A stretch of DNA of 64,000 nucleotides from Viridibacillus arvi (GTDB lineage: Bacteria > Bacillota > Bacilli > Bacillales_A > Planococcaceae): the NCBI RefSeq assembly GCF_001274945.1, contig NZ_LILB01000005.1, forward strand, positions 1,160,312 through 1,224,311. Direction: 5' to 3'. Each line of letters begins with the position of its first letter. The stretch's first letter is position 1. A program made the translations under genes and the position numbers. Positions 54,149-62,242 of the stretch are shown here, piece by piece. A model generated the notes under the pieces. It worked only from the letters and a program-made list of their open reading frames with translations. It was not told the DNA's origin and did no database searches.

Positions 54149-55693
54149 ATGATTCCATACAAACATGAACCATTTACAGATTTCACTTCGAACGAGCATG
54201 CAGATGCATATCAAACTGCATTAAAACAAGTTAAAGAGCAATTGGGACAAGAATATCCTTTAATCATAAACGGTGAAAAAGTAACAACTGAGCAAAAAAT
54301 CTCATCTTACAATCCTGCTAAGAAATCAGAATTAGTTGGTGTTGTATCAAAAGCTGACCAAGAATTAGCTGAAAAAGCAATGCAAGCTGCACATACTGCC
54401 TTTGGGGAATGGCAATATACACCGGCTGAAGTAAGAGCTGATATTTTATTTAAAGCAGCTGCAATCATCCGCCGTCGTAAACACGAATTCTCTGCTTGGT
54501 TAACATTCGAAGCTGGTAAACCATGGAACGAAGCTGATGCTGATACTGCAGAAGCAATCGATTTCCTTGAGTATTATGGTCGCCAAATGTTAGCGATTAA
54601 AGATGGTCAACCAGTTGAAAGTCGCGTTGGCGAATTTAACCGCTATGACTACATTCCTTTAGGTGTTGGTGTCATCATCTCTCCTTGGAACTTCCCATTT
54701 GCAATCATGGCTGGTACTACTGTAGCAGCAGTTGTAACTGGTAACACTGTACTTTTAAAACCTGCTTCAACTACACCAGTTGTTGCTTACAAATTCATTG
54801 AAGTATTAGAAGAAGCTGGACTTCCAGCAGGTGTTGTTAACTACATTCCAGGTTCAGGCGCTGAAGTTGGCGACTATTTAGTAGATCACAAGCATACTCG
54901 TTTCATCAGCTTCACTGGTTCTCGTGATGTTGGTCTTCGTATCAATCAACGTGCTTCTGTTGTAAACGAAGGTCAAATTTGGATTAAACGTGTTATCGCT
55001 GAAATGGGCGGTAAAGATACGATTGTAGTAGATAAAGAGGCTGATTTAGAATTAGCTGCTCAATCTATCGTTAAATCTGCATTCGGCTTTAGTGGTCAAA
55101 AATGTTCAGCATGTTCACGTGTTGTAATTGTAGATGAAGTTTATGATGAAGTAGTTGCACGTGTAGAGGAATTAACAAAAGCATTACAAGTAGGTAATCC
55201 AGAAGATCCTACTAACTATACTGGACCAGTTATTGATGAAGCAGCATTTAATAAAATTACTAGCTACATCGAGATTGGTAAAGAAGAAGGTCGCTTAATC
55301 GCTGGCGGTACTGCTGACCAATCAGAAGGCTATTTCGTTCAACCAACAGTATTTGCAGATGTATCTCCTGAAGCACGTATTATGAAAGAAGAAATCTTCG
55401 GACCAGTTGTAGCTATTTCTAAAGCTTCTAATTTCGAAGAAGCAATCGCAATTGCTAATGACACTGAATATGGTTTAACTGGAGCTGTCATTTCAAAAAA
55501 TCGTACTAACATCGAATATGCACGTCAACGCTTCCACGTTGGTAACTTGTACTTCAACCGTGGCTGTACTGGTGCTATCGTAGGATACCAACCATTCGGT
55601 GGTTTCAATATGTCAGGTACAGATTCAAAAGCTGGCGGTCCTGATTATTTACAGCTTCATATGCAAGCAAAAACAACTTCAGAAACACTATAA
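54149..55693 (+). CDS. rocA: 1-pyrroline-5-carboxylate dehydrogenase (RocA/PutC type)
   Basis: The 514-residue aldehyde dehydrogenase (B. subtilis RocA is 515) has [19 protein letters not shown], the NAD loop [16 protein letters not shown], the general-base glutamate in [13 protein letters not shown], the catalytic cysteine in [16 protein letters not shown], and [10 protein letters not shown] and [18 protein letters not shown]. It oxidises glutamate semialdehyde to glutamate, completing proline (and ornithine) catabolism begun by the dehydrogenase at 51683. GGGGGAG precedes the ATG. The divergent RocR-like gene and a palindrome upstream suggest inducible control. Confidence 0.95.
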   Translation: MIPYKHEPFTDFTSNEHADAYQTALKQVKEQLGQEYPLIINGEKVTTEQKISSYNPAKKSELVGVVSKADQELAEKAMQAAHTAFGEWQYTPAEVRADILFKAAAIIRRRKHEFSAWLTFEAGKPWNEADADTAEAIDFLEYYGRQMLAIKDGQPVESRVGEFNRYDYIPLGVGVIISPWNFPFAIMAGTTVAAVVTGNTVLLKPASTTPVVAYKFIEVLEEAGLPAGVVNYIPGSGAEVGDYLVDHKHTRFISFTGSRDVGLRINQRASVVNEGQIWIKRVIAEMGGKDTIVVDKEADLELAAQSIVKSAFGFSGQKCSACSRVVIVDEVYDEVVARVEELTKALQVGNPEDPTNYTGPVIDEAAFNKITSYIEIGKEEGRLIAGGTADQSEGYFVQPTVFADVSPEARIMKEEIFGPVVAISKASNFEEAIAIANDTEYGLTGAVISKNRTNIEYARQRFHVGNLYFNRGCTGAIVGYQPFGGFNMSGTDSKAGGPDYLQLHMQAKTTSETL

Positions 55694-55738
55694 TTTTTTT
55701 CTACATTATAATAGAAGAAACTAGACTATTTTTACGCT

Positions 55739-55772
55739 CGACGTGTGATATTTCATGCGTCGGGTTTTTGTT
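55739..55772 (+). terminator. Terminator after rocA
   Basis: CGACGTGTGA and TCATGCGTCG (two G-U pairs) flank TATT, then GGTTTTTGTTTT. Confidence 0.75.
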
Positions 55773-55865
55773 TTATAAAAATTATTACCGATTAGAATTG
55801 CACGAAATTTTTGTGAAGCGGAAATATTATTATGATATTTCCGTTGTAATTTGTATTTAAAAATA

Positions 55866-55914
55866 AAAATAACTTGAGTAATAGTAACATTTGTACTATC
55901 GTTCAAGTTATTTT
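55866..55914 (-). terminator. Terminator after the Mrr-like gene
   Basis: Long interrupted stem AATAACTTGA...TCAAGTTATT, then TTTTATTTTTAAA on the minus strand. Confidence 0.65.
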
Positions 55915-56024
55915 AGAATTATCCATTATTTAGTGTTAAAAATACTGAGATTTCAACATATTATCATTTTAAACTCATAAAAAAATCTAATTTTTTACTA
56001 ACATATTTTATCGCTTAGATTGGA

Positions 56025-56612
56025 TCAATCAGTCTTGAGCTCCAGTTTCACATTCCTATTTTTCATATCTAAACTCATCTTGATTAGTTCATCTCTTTCA
56101 ATCATCCGGACATGATTCTTTTTTGCGAGTATTAAGGCTTGTTTTGTATATGTACTATTCGTAATTACCCAAGCGACTGTTGCATTGTACATTTTAATAG
56201 CCGGGATTATCTCCTGAACTGCTTTAACACCGACTGTTTGCTTATATCGCTTTGCTTGTACAACAATAACTTGCTGTTCTTTTTTCAATATTAGATCTGC
56301 TCCATAGTCTCCAGTTGTAGATGTATAGGACACTTTGTAGCCTTGGCTCTTAAATATTGTACCAACATATTCCTCAAATTGCCTTCCAGTCATCTTATCG
56401 ATTTCTTGTATCCCAGATTCCTTCATCTTCTTGTTAAACCTAATAGACCTCCAAATCGAGAATATTATAATAACAATAATACATAATCCAACTGCAACAA
56501 AAACTCCCGTCAAAGTGTTAGTAGTAAACCAGCCGATTATCGCCGCTATAAGTACTAAGAGTCCTATTAATTCATCAATCATTTTTTGTTCCTTTTTCGT
56601 ACGATTCCGCAA
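56025..56612 (-). CDS. Membrane protein with Mrr-type restriction endonuclease domain
   Basis: I favour TTG 56610-56612, behind GGGAGGGG; ATG 56580-56582 (MIDELIGLL) is also possible. Two membrane segments (VLIAAIIGWFTTN, VFVAVGLCIIVIIIFSIW) are followed by a PD-(D/E)XK domain: MTGRQFEEYVGTIFKSQGYKV, the catalytic GDYGADLIL, QVIVVQAKRY and WVITNSTYTKQALILAKKN. The domain is the Mrr_cat type found in modification-dependent restriction enzymes and in many membrane-bound proteins of unclear task. No methyltransferase is nearby, so a partner-dependent R-M system is unlikely. Confidence 0.82.
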   Translation of the reverse strand: MRNRTKKEQKMIDELIGLLVLIAAIIGWFTTNTLTGVFVAVGLCIIVIIIFSIWRSIRFNKKMKESGIQEIDKMTGRQFEEYVGTIFKSQGYKVSYTSTTGDYGADLILKKEQQVIVVQAKRYKQTVGVKAVQEIIPAIKMYNATVAWVITNSTYTKQALILAKKNHVRMIERDELIKMSLDMKNRNVKLELKTD

Positions 56613-56799
56613 TAAAACCCCTCCCATTAAATCTATTAACAACCCATTCTAATATAACTATTATACCTTAAAATGTAATTTTATTATATTTAATAGTTAC
56701 TTTTTGACTACCGATTATTCTACTAGCTTATAAATTAGATACATTTATGTGTAATAGTACCTCAACTAATCTCTGAAATATCTAATTCTTCATTTTATA

Positions 56800-57110
56800 T
56801 TGACAATTTTTTTTCAAGCTGATAAGCTATAAAACATATCCAAATTCGATGAAGAGAATAAGTACGAATGGATACTTAATCTATAGAGAGTCGACGCTTG
56901 CTGAAAGTCGATGTTTAAGTCCTTTTCTGAAATCATCTCCGAGAAGCAAAATTGAACCTGATGTAAATTTTGCCGGCAAATCCTCCGTTACCTTGGGATC
57001 ACGTATGATAGTACGGTGGCTGAGTGCTGGATTTTTTGTGAACACAAAATTCCAGAATTAGGGTGGTATCGCGAGTAATCTCGTCCCTTTTATAGGGGCG
57101 AGTTTTTTTT
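56800..57110 (+). promoter_or_regulatory. T-box riboswitch (probably isoleucine) before brnQ copy 2
   Basis: A TTGACA (56800-56805) lies 17 bases before TAAGCT (56823-56828). The leader has stem I with the loop-E AGTA (56869 area) opposite GAA, then ATC as the likely specifier, an apical AG-rich segment, the T-box AATTAGGGTGGTATCGCG (57057-57074) and a terminator (57080-57087 CTCGTCCC with 57095-57102 GGGGCGAG, then eight T). Uncharged tRNA pairing should allow read-through. Confidence 0.88.
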
Positions 57111-57159
57111 GTGCCTATTTTCACTGAATATGGATTACTATTTTGAAGGAGTGAATGAA

Positions 57160-58485
57160 ATGAAAAAATCAACAACTTTATTTATTGGATTAATGTTATT
57201 CTCAATGTTCTTCGGAGCTGGTAATCTTATTTTCCCACCGTTTTTAGGCGCTAATGCAGGAACAAACTTTCCACTCGCAATTACTGGTTTTATCGTAACT
57301 GCTGTCGGTCTTCCTCTACTCGTATTAACAGCTCTATCTTTTGTTCAAGGAGGAGTACGTTCACTAGCAAGTCGCGTTCATCCTATTTTCGGAATCGTAT
57401 TTACTATCATCGTATATTTATCAATCGGACCATTTCTTGCTATCCCACGTAATGCAACACTTGCATACGAAATGGGGTTAAAGCCTTTTATTTCTGATTC
57501 ACCTTTTGCTCTAATCGGTTTTACGGCATTATTTTTCCTTTTAGTATTTTTAGTTAGCTTAAATCAAAGTAAAATGATGGATCTTATGGGCAAGATCATT
57601 ACACCACTTCTATTACTTAGCATGGTAATTTTAGTTGTAGTAGGTTTTGTTCGTTTACAAAATGGCGCATTAGCCCCTGCAACAACAGAGTATGCTCAAT
57701 ATCCTTTCCTAAAAGGTTTTTTAGAAGGATATAACACAATGGATGCGCTAGCTGCACTTGCATTCGGTATTGTTATACTGACAACGCTAAAGCAACAAGG
57801 AGCTACTGAAGGTAAAATGCTTCGAAGAGAAATGCTGAAAGCGGGTCTTTTAGCAGGATCTTTACTTGCTGTTGTATATTGCTCACTAGGCTATATTGGT
57901 GTGAAAATGGCAGGAACAAGTACATTTGAAAACGGTAGTGACATTCTATCTTCTGCTTCGTATTTATTGTTCGGACAATGGGGCAACTTATTATTAGGTA
58001 TTATTTTCGTTCTCGCTTGCTTTACTACGTGTGTTGGATTGGTGTCTGCTTGTTCAAACTATTTCAATTCATTAGTTCCTAAATTTAGTTATAAGAAAAT
58101 CTCTTTATTCTTTTCATTGATTGGTTTCGGGTTAGCAAACTTCGGACTTAGTACAATTTTATTGGTAAGCGTTCCTTTTTTAGTTGCTGCTTACTCATTA
58201 ACAATTGTCTTGATCGTAATTTCTCTTTTCCATCCGTTATTCAAAGGATCTTCGTATGTTTATGTTTCAGCAATGACACTTACTGGAATCGTTGCATTAT
58301 ATGACGGACTAAAAGCATTTGGCTTCACGTTTGGTGTAGTAGATAAATATATGAGCTATCTTCCATTTGCTGATCTTGGATTGGGATGGATTATTCCTGC
58401 AATTGTCGGGACTGCTATTGGTTTTTGTATTTATCTTATTAAAGGCGATTCTTCGGTGATTGTTTCGAAGCCTGTTGAGAAGTGA
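57160..58485 (+). CDS. brnQ: BrnQ branched-chain amino acid:cation symporter (copy 2, T-box controlled)
   Basis: ATG 57160 follows GAAGGAG; a longer frame upstream has no site. The 441-residue product is a full LIVCS-family transporter with about twelve hydrophobic segments (LMLFSMFFGAGNLIFPPFLGANAG, HPIFGIVFTIIVYLSIGPFLAIPRN). It shares the same motifs as copy 1 at 10584 but differs through most of its length. The T-box leader ties its expression to starvation for one amino acid, probably isoleucine. The terminator at 58496 makes it a single-gene unit. Confidence 0.95.
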   Translation: MKKSTTLFIGLMLFSMFFGAGNLIFPPFLGANAGTNFPLAITGFIVTAVGLPLLVLTALSFVQGGVRSLASRVHPIFGIVFTIIVYLSIGPFLAIPRNATLAYEMGLKPFISDSPFALIGFTALFFLLVFLVSLNQSKMMDLMGKIITPLLLLSMVILVVVGFVRLQNGALAPATTEYAQYPFLKGFLEGYNTMDALAALAFGIVILTTLKQQGATEGKMLRREMLKAGLLAGSLLAVVYCSLGYIGVKMAGTSTFENGSDILSSASYLLFGQWGNLLLGIIFVLACFTTCVGLVSACSNYFNSLVPKFSYKKISLFFSLIGFGLANFGLSTILLVSVPFLVAAYSLTIVLIVISLFHPLFKGSSYVYVSAMTLTGIVALYDGLKAFGFTFGVVDKYMSYLPFADLGLGWIIPAIVGTAIGFCIYLIKGDSSVIVSKPVEK

Positions 58486-58495
58486 TTTTTTATAG

Positions 58496-58532
58496 TAGGG
58501 ACTACCCGCAGTTAGTTGGGTAGTCTTTTTAT
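58496..58532 (+). terminator. Terminator after brnQ copy 2
   Basis: GGGACTACCCGC and GGGTAGTC-type arms (GACTACCC with GGGTAGTC), then TTTTT. Confidence 0.85.
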
Positions 58533-58560
58533 TTGTAGAATAAATGGACTTTGGATAATT

Positions 58561-58695
58561 GATTATTGCGCTAACTTTGGGGATTGTTGCGCTAACTCAG
58601 ATGTTTGTTGCGCTATGTGCGCTGTTTGTTGCACTAACTAAGTAGTTTGTTGCACTAACTCGGCCGTTTGTTATTTAGCAGAATATTCACGTCCT
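58561..58695 (+). repeat. 21-bp repeat element, copy 3 (five units plus tail)
   Basis: Units at 58561, 58582, 58603, 58624 and 58645, then the 30-base tail 58666-58695. Exactly 5 x 21 + 30 bases. It lies between the convergent brnQ and NERD genes. An in-frame TAA in the fourth unit argues against translation of this copy on the + strand. Confidence 0.92.
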
Positions 58696-58727
58696 TACAC
58701 TCAGTGCTTTTATTGATTTTGAGCATA

Positions 58728-58753
58728 AAAAAACCAGCTTTTGCTGGTTTTAT
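58728..58753 (-). terminator. Terminator at the end of the NERD gene
   Basis: AAAACCAGC TTTT GCTGGTTTT; minus-strand T run follows. It overlaps the stop codon. Confidence 0.8.
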
Positions 58754-59580
58754 TTTTTGAATAACGGTTGATTATAATCATAGTGATACACACGAGATTT
58801 TGTGTTTCCTATCGGAGTTAAATTCATCTTTTTGAAGAGTCTTGATATTGTAAATTTATCTTCTATTTGTAGAAAGCCTCTGCACACTTTGTTTGTAATG
58901 GTAGGTTTAAATAGTTGAAACCAATCGAGCATAGTTTGCTCGAGGATGATTTGCTTCGGTGCTTTACAATTTGAGCAACATTGGCTTCTTCTAGATGAAT
59001 ACTCTATCGATGCACCACATGTGCAAATCATACCTGGGATTAGATTTTCGGGTTGTAGGTTGTATTTTTGACATAAGGGGAAGGGATTATAGGGCTTGAT
59101 TTGTGACTTTAGTTGATTGCAAAGTAAATGGAATTCTTCAACGTTGAGTTTGTGTGGGAGAGAATTAAGCTGTTCTAGAAAGATGGAGATTTCTTTATTG
59201 AACAGTAATTGCACTTTCTTGGGGCGTTTTTTTATAAATGTGTTGGTGTTTGGCATGACAATTTTATAGTATATCGGGATTTCATATTTGTTATTTTGGA
59301 GCCAATATTTCAGGCTACTTACTGCACGGATAATTTGAGTTTGGGGACACTCGTATATTCGCTTTTCACCATTTACTATTTGGACTAGTTGATAAGGATT
59401 TTCGTGGAATCGTAATACTCCTCGCATATTTTTCACTTCAAACAAGCAAATGTAGCTAGGAGTGATAATGAGAGAGTCTATTTGAACAAAGCGAAATTTT
59501 GAAACTTGTAATTCAACATTAGGAATATAGAAATATGGCAGTTTGAAATGAGTTTCTTGGACGAAATGGTCGACGCGCAA
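58750..59580 (-). CDS. NERD-domain protein with zinc-ribbon-like cysteines
   Basis: The earliest canonical start is TTG 59580, giving 276 residues. The NERD nuclease-related core is FRFVQIDSLIITPSYICLFEVKNMRG (Asp and Glu-x-Lys kept), followed by a HRDC-like helical region and CTCGASIEYSSRRSQCCSNC, a four-cysteine ribbon. The same frame continues without a stop to 59718 and reads TRPVPLQIQALNRLLYRVPN...LAGYKGE, which is the usual NERD N-terminus. The only initiators there would be ATC or ATT behind GAGGGAG. So the gene either uses a rare start or has lost its ATG. DNA-linked function is suggested by the family only. Confidence 0.82.
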   Translation of the reverse strand: MRVDHFVQETHFKLPYFYIPNVELQVSKFRFVQIDSLIITPSYICLFEVKNMRGVLRFHENPYQLVQIVNGEKRIYECPQTQIIRAVSSLKYWLQNNKYEIPIYYKIVMPNTNTFIKKRPKKVQLLFNKEISIFLEQLNSLPHKLNVEEFHLLCNQLKSQIKPYNPFPLCQKYNLQPENLIPGMICTCGASIEYSSRRSQCCSNCKAPKQIILEQTMLDWFQLFKPTITNKVCRGFLQIEDKFTISRLFKKMNLTPIGNTKSRVYHYDYNQPLFKK

Positions 59581-59803
59581 TTCACCTTTATAGCCTGCTA
59601 AAATCCGCTCGGTGTCTTGCCGTATACTGTTGATGGTTTGATGATGCGTGTTCGGGACTCGATAAAGGAGCCGATTGAGTGCTTGAATTTGTAGCGGAAC
59701 GGGTCTTGTAATAATGATGAAGATTCACTCCCTCTCAACTATAGTTAGATAGAATCTATCATAATATGGAAAATATTTCAATAGAGGATTAGGTTGAGTT
59801 GTG

Positions 59804-59938
59804 GATTGTTGCGCTATTTCGGTTGTTTGTTGTGTTAAGTGTGTTGTTTGTTGTGCTAACTCGGCCGTTTGTTGCACTAACTCATCTGTTTGTTGCGCTA
59901 TCTCACTTCATTGTTATTTAGCAGAATATTCACGTCCT
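59804..59938 (+). repeat. 21-bp repeat element, copy 4 (five units plus tail)
   Basis: Units at 59804, 59825, 59846, 59867 and 59888, then the tail 59909-59938, altered in its first bases to CATTGTTATTTAGCAG. It is the left member of a tandem duplication. Confidence 0.92.
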
Positions 59939-60342
59939 ATTTTGTTCCTTTTTCCGTTTTTAGGTACCTCGAGGTTGAGAGAATCTCTATTTTGATCATA
60001 TTTTGGCTATTCACCGATATTAGCTATTATTTCAGGATTAGATAGCAGCAGATTTTGATTGTCTTTCAAATTTGAGGATTGTTGCGCTAATACGACTGTT
60101 TGTTGTGCTAAGTGCGTTGTTTGTTGCGCTAACTCGGCCGTTTGTTGCACTAACTCATCTGTTTGTTGCGCTATCTTAGTTATTTAGCAGAATATTCACG
60201 TCCTATTTGGCTCCCTTTTCTCCGTTTTTAGGTACCTCGAGGTTGAGAGAATCTCTATTTTGATCATATTTTGGCTATCCACCAATATTAGCTATTATTT
60301 CAGGATTAGATGACAGCAGATTTTGATTGCCTCTCGAAATTA
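59939..60342 (+). repeat. Tandem duplication carrying the repeat element
   Basis: The stretch after copy 4 (about 59939-60076: TCCGTTTTTAGGTACCTCGA, GTTGAGAGAATCTCTATTTT, then TATTTCAGGATTAGAT) recurs after copy 5 (about 60205-60345) with few changes. The offset is 266-269 bases. Element plus flank were therefore duplicated together. The region 59719-60426 has no gene. Confidence 0.88.
60077..60204 (+). repeat. 21-bp repeat element, copy 5 (five units, 7-base deletion at the tail)
   Basis: Units at 60077, 60098, 60119, 60140 and 60161, but the last unit joins the tail seven bases early, at TTAGTTATTTAGCAG. The tail ends at 60204. It is the duplicate of copy 4. Confidence 0.9.
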
Positions 60343-60391
60343 GGGATTTGTTGCTTTATCTCAATCGTTTGTTGCTCTAACTCACGTCCTT
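60343..60391 (+). repeat. 21-bp repeat element, truncated copy 6
   Basis: Two units (GGATTTGTTGCTTTATC and GTTTGTTGCTCTAACTC) join straight to the tail's last bases ACGTCCT. The middle of the tail is missing. Confidence 0.75.
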
Positions 60392-60426
60392 AGAGGCTTC
60401 CTTCTCCCCTAAAGACATCAATGATT

Positions 60427-61122
60427 TTACGTTTCTTTAACTGGAGGGTAAAGGTGGACTTTTTTCATTTTGGAGTAGTGAGCGATTGGGTAGTTTTCTT
60501 TGTCATTATAGTTTAAATAAGAAGCGATTGAATTTTCATGGATGGTATATGCGGTATTTTGCAGCTTCCATGGTGTGTGTGAGTTGTCTACTCTAAGTAA
60601 ATGGTCGTCTATTTTTGTCCAGCAATGATAACGTTCGCTTAGCCAGCACTCGAGTTGACTACGTTCAATGGGTCCAGAGATTGGTTCATATGAAGCTATT
60701 AGTGTTTCGTAATTTGTTTCTATTTGTTTGCTTCTACTATAAAAAGTAATAGCATTTTCGTACTTTTTCAAAGTAATATTGGCATGTCTGAAAGGCATAA
60801 AGTTTTTATAATTCACTAGTTTTGTGATTAGTTGATTATTGGCATCTATGCTTAAGAAATATACGCCTGCCTTTTCTTTATAAGTAACGTATGTGCGGAC
60901 ATTTAATTCTAAAAATGAACTGATGCCAGGCATTGCTGGTATAAATCTTGGGCGATTTTCTTTTACTTGAAAAAACACTAAACTGATCCATGCTTTATTG
61001 TCAAAGAGCTCGAGTTCGAGTTCTGATGGGATGTATTGACGTATATCTTCAGCAGAAACCGGCCAATGTAGAAATAATATATCGTGCCATTCCTGCGTTA
61101 TGATCCAAGGTCTGTTATTCAT
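60427..61122 (-). CDS. YqjF-like DUF2071 protein
   Basis: ATG 61120-61122 has GGAG eight bases upstream; the longer frame lacks one. The 231-residue protein has the DUF2071/YqjF layout: RPWIITQEWHDILFLHWPVSAEDIRQYIPSELELELFDNKAWISLV, FLELNVRTYVTY, GVYFLSIDANN and a C-terminal acyl-carrier-like beta domain ending PIAHYSKMKKVHLYPP. Function of the family is not established; it resembles acetoacetate-decarboxylase folds. It is not in an operon. Confidence 0.85.
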   Translation of the reverse strand: MNNRPWIITQEWHDILFLHWPVSAEDIRQYIPSELELELFDNKAWISLVFFQVKENRPRFIPAMPGISSFLELNVRTYVTYKEKAGVYFLSIDANNQLITKLVNYKNFMPFRHANITLKKYENAITFYSRSKQIETNYETLIASYEPISGPIERSQLECWLSERYHCWTKIDDHLLRVDNSHTPWKLQNTAYTIHENSIASYLNYNDKENYPIAHYSKMKKVHLYPPVKET

Positions 61123-61192
61123 TTCATAACTCCTTTCAATGACTTCACAATGTTTATTATTCCCTTTGATGAATATATTCAAACGATTAAAA

Positions 61193-61226
61193 AATAAACC
61201 CTAAACTCCAAAAAGGTTAGGGTTTC
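61193..61226 (-). terminator. Terminator after the MBL-fold gene
   Basis: AAACCCTAACC and GTTTAGGGTTT on the minus strand, then ATTTTTTAAT. Confidence 0.82.
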
Positions 61227-61263
61227 AATACATCTAACATACAGACCAAGTTTTAAACTGTAG

Positions 61264-62109
61264 TTATTGTTGCATACTAATCGAAGTACCATCACTTTTA
61301 ACATATACAGTTCCGTCTCTTGTGACAAAAACTTTTGTTCCTAATTTCTCCAAGGCACTGACTGTTTTTGCTCTTTTCCTTGCACTCGTTATGACAGCGA
61401 ATTTTGGTTTCACCATGCTATAAAATTCCAATGTATTATCTTCAAACTTCCCATGATGTGGTACTTTTAAAAATGTATGTTCAACTACGCTATGCTTCAT
61501 TATTTCATCCATGCGCTCTTCTTCTGCATCTGCTGTTAGTAAAAAGCTGTTGCTTCCATGTTGAACGCTTACTATAAGTGAATAATCATTTTCTATTTTG
61601 TATTTACTTTTTTGAGGTGGGTATACTGTGAATTCTGCGGTACCTGCAGTAAAGGAGTACGTAGCCGTTAAAGCCATGGGCGCGATGTGATTTGCTGCAA
61701 TGGCATTTTTGTACTCTAGATACTGTATACTGCTACGCTTATAATTAGGCGTAATAATTTCTTGGACGTCTACACTATTGATGATTGTATCTGCTCCACC
61801 AACATGATCTTTATCAAAATGAGTCAAGATCAGGTAGTCAATCTTTTCTATATTATGCTCTTCTAAATAATTGACAATTTTTTTGCCATGCTTGTCCTCT
61901 CCAGTATCAATCAATATCGTTTTGCCACCGGACATTAAAAGCATGCTGTCAGCTTTGCCAATTTGAAAAATCGTCATATCTAATAATGTTGTCTCACTAC
62001 TTGCAGCAGTTTTTGTTTGGTAAGAGGAGCAACTTATTAAAGTCAGAATGATGAGCATAACTATGTACTGGAACATCAATCTTTTGCCTTTGGACAAATG
62101 CTGATTCAT
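61264..62109 (-). CDS. MBL-fold lipoprotein (ComEC C-terminal domain-like)
   Basis: The 281-residue product has a lipoprotein signal (MLIILTLISC) and a metallo-beta-lactamase fold of the ComEC/Rec2 type: DSMLLMSGGKTILIDTGE, the metal motif LTHFDKDHVGGAD, SFLLTADAEEERMDEI, FLKVPHHGKFEDNTLEF and FAVITSARKR. ComEC's own MBL domain is thought to be a nuclease for incoming DNA; free-standing versions are secreted and of unknown substrate. GGGGAG precedes the ATG. Competence genes elsewhere in the window make a nuclease role attractive, but this is inference. Confidence 0.87.
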   Translation of the reverse strand: MNQHLSKGKRLMFQYIVMLIILTLISCSSYQTKTAASSETTLLDMTIFQIGKADSMLLMSGGKTILIDTGEDKHGKKIVNYLEEHNIEKIDYLILTHFDKDHVGGADTIINSVDVQEIITPNYKRSSIQYLEYKNAIAANHIAPMALTATYSFTAGTAEFTVYPPQKSKYKIENDYSLIVSVQHGSNSFLLTADAEEERMDEIMKHSVVEHTFLKVPHHGKFEDNTLEFYSMVKPKFAVITSARKRAKTVSALEKLGTKVFVTRDGTVYVKSDGTSISMQQ

Positions 62110-62178
62110 ACAACCACTCCCCTTTTTTCTGCGAATTAATGTACGTGTAGTATCCTCTAAATGAGTTGAATTATGACG

Positions 62179-62216
62179 TAAAAAAATCCCCTTATCTAAT
62201 GATGAGGAGATTTTCG
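62179..62216 (-). terminator. Terminator after the HpaB-like gene
   Basis: AATCTCCTCATCATT pairs with GATAAGGGGATT, then TTTTTACG on the minus strand. Confidence 0.75.
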
Positions 62217-62242
62217 CTATTGCTATTGGGACTATTAGTACA

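Noticed and set aside
56025-56612. Restriction-modification system
   Set aside because: Only an Mrr-type membrane protein is present, with no methyltransferase or specificity gene nearby.
59801-59995. Cysteine-rich small protein (VCCANSA heptads) encoded by the repeat
   Set aside because: Frames in sister copies contain stops or shifts (TAA in copy 3, 7-base deletion in copy 5) and no ribosome sites precede them.
58561-60391. CRISPR array
   Set aside because: The 21-bp units abut without spacers and vary internally; no cas genes are present.
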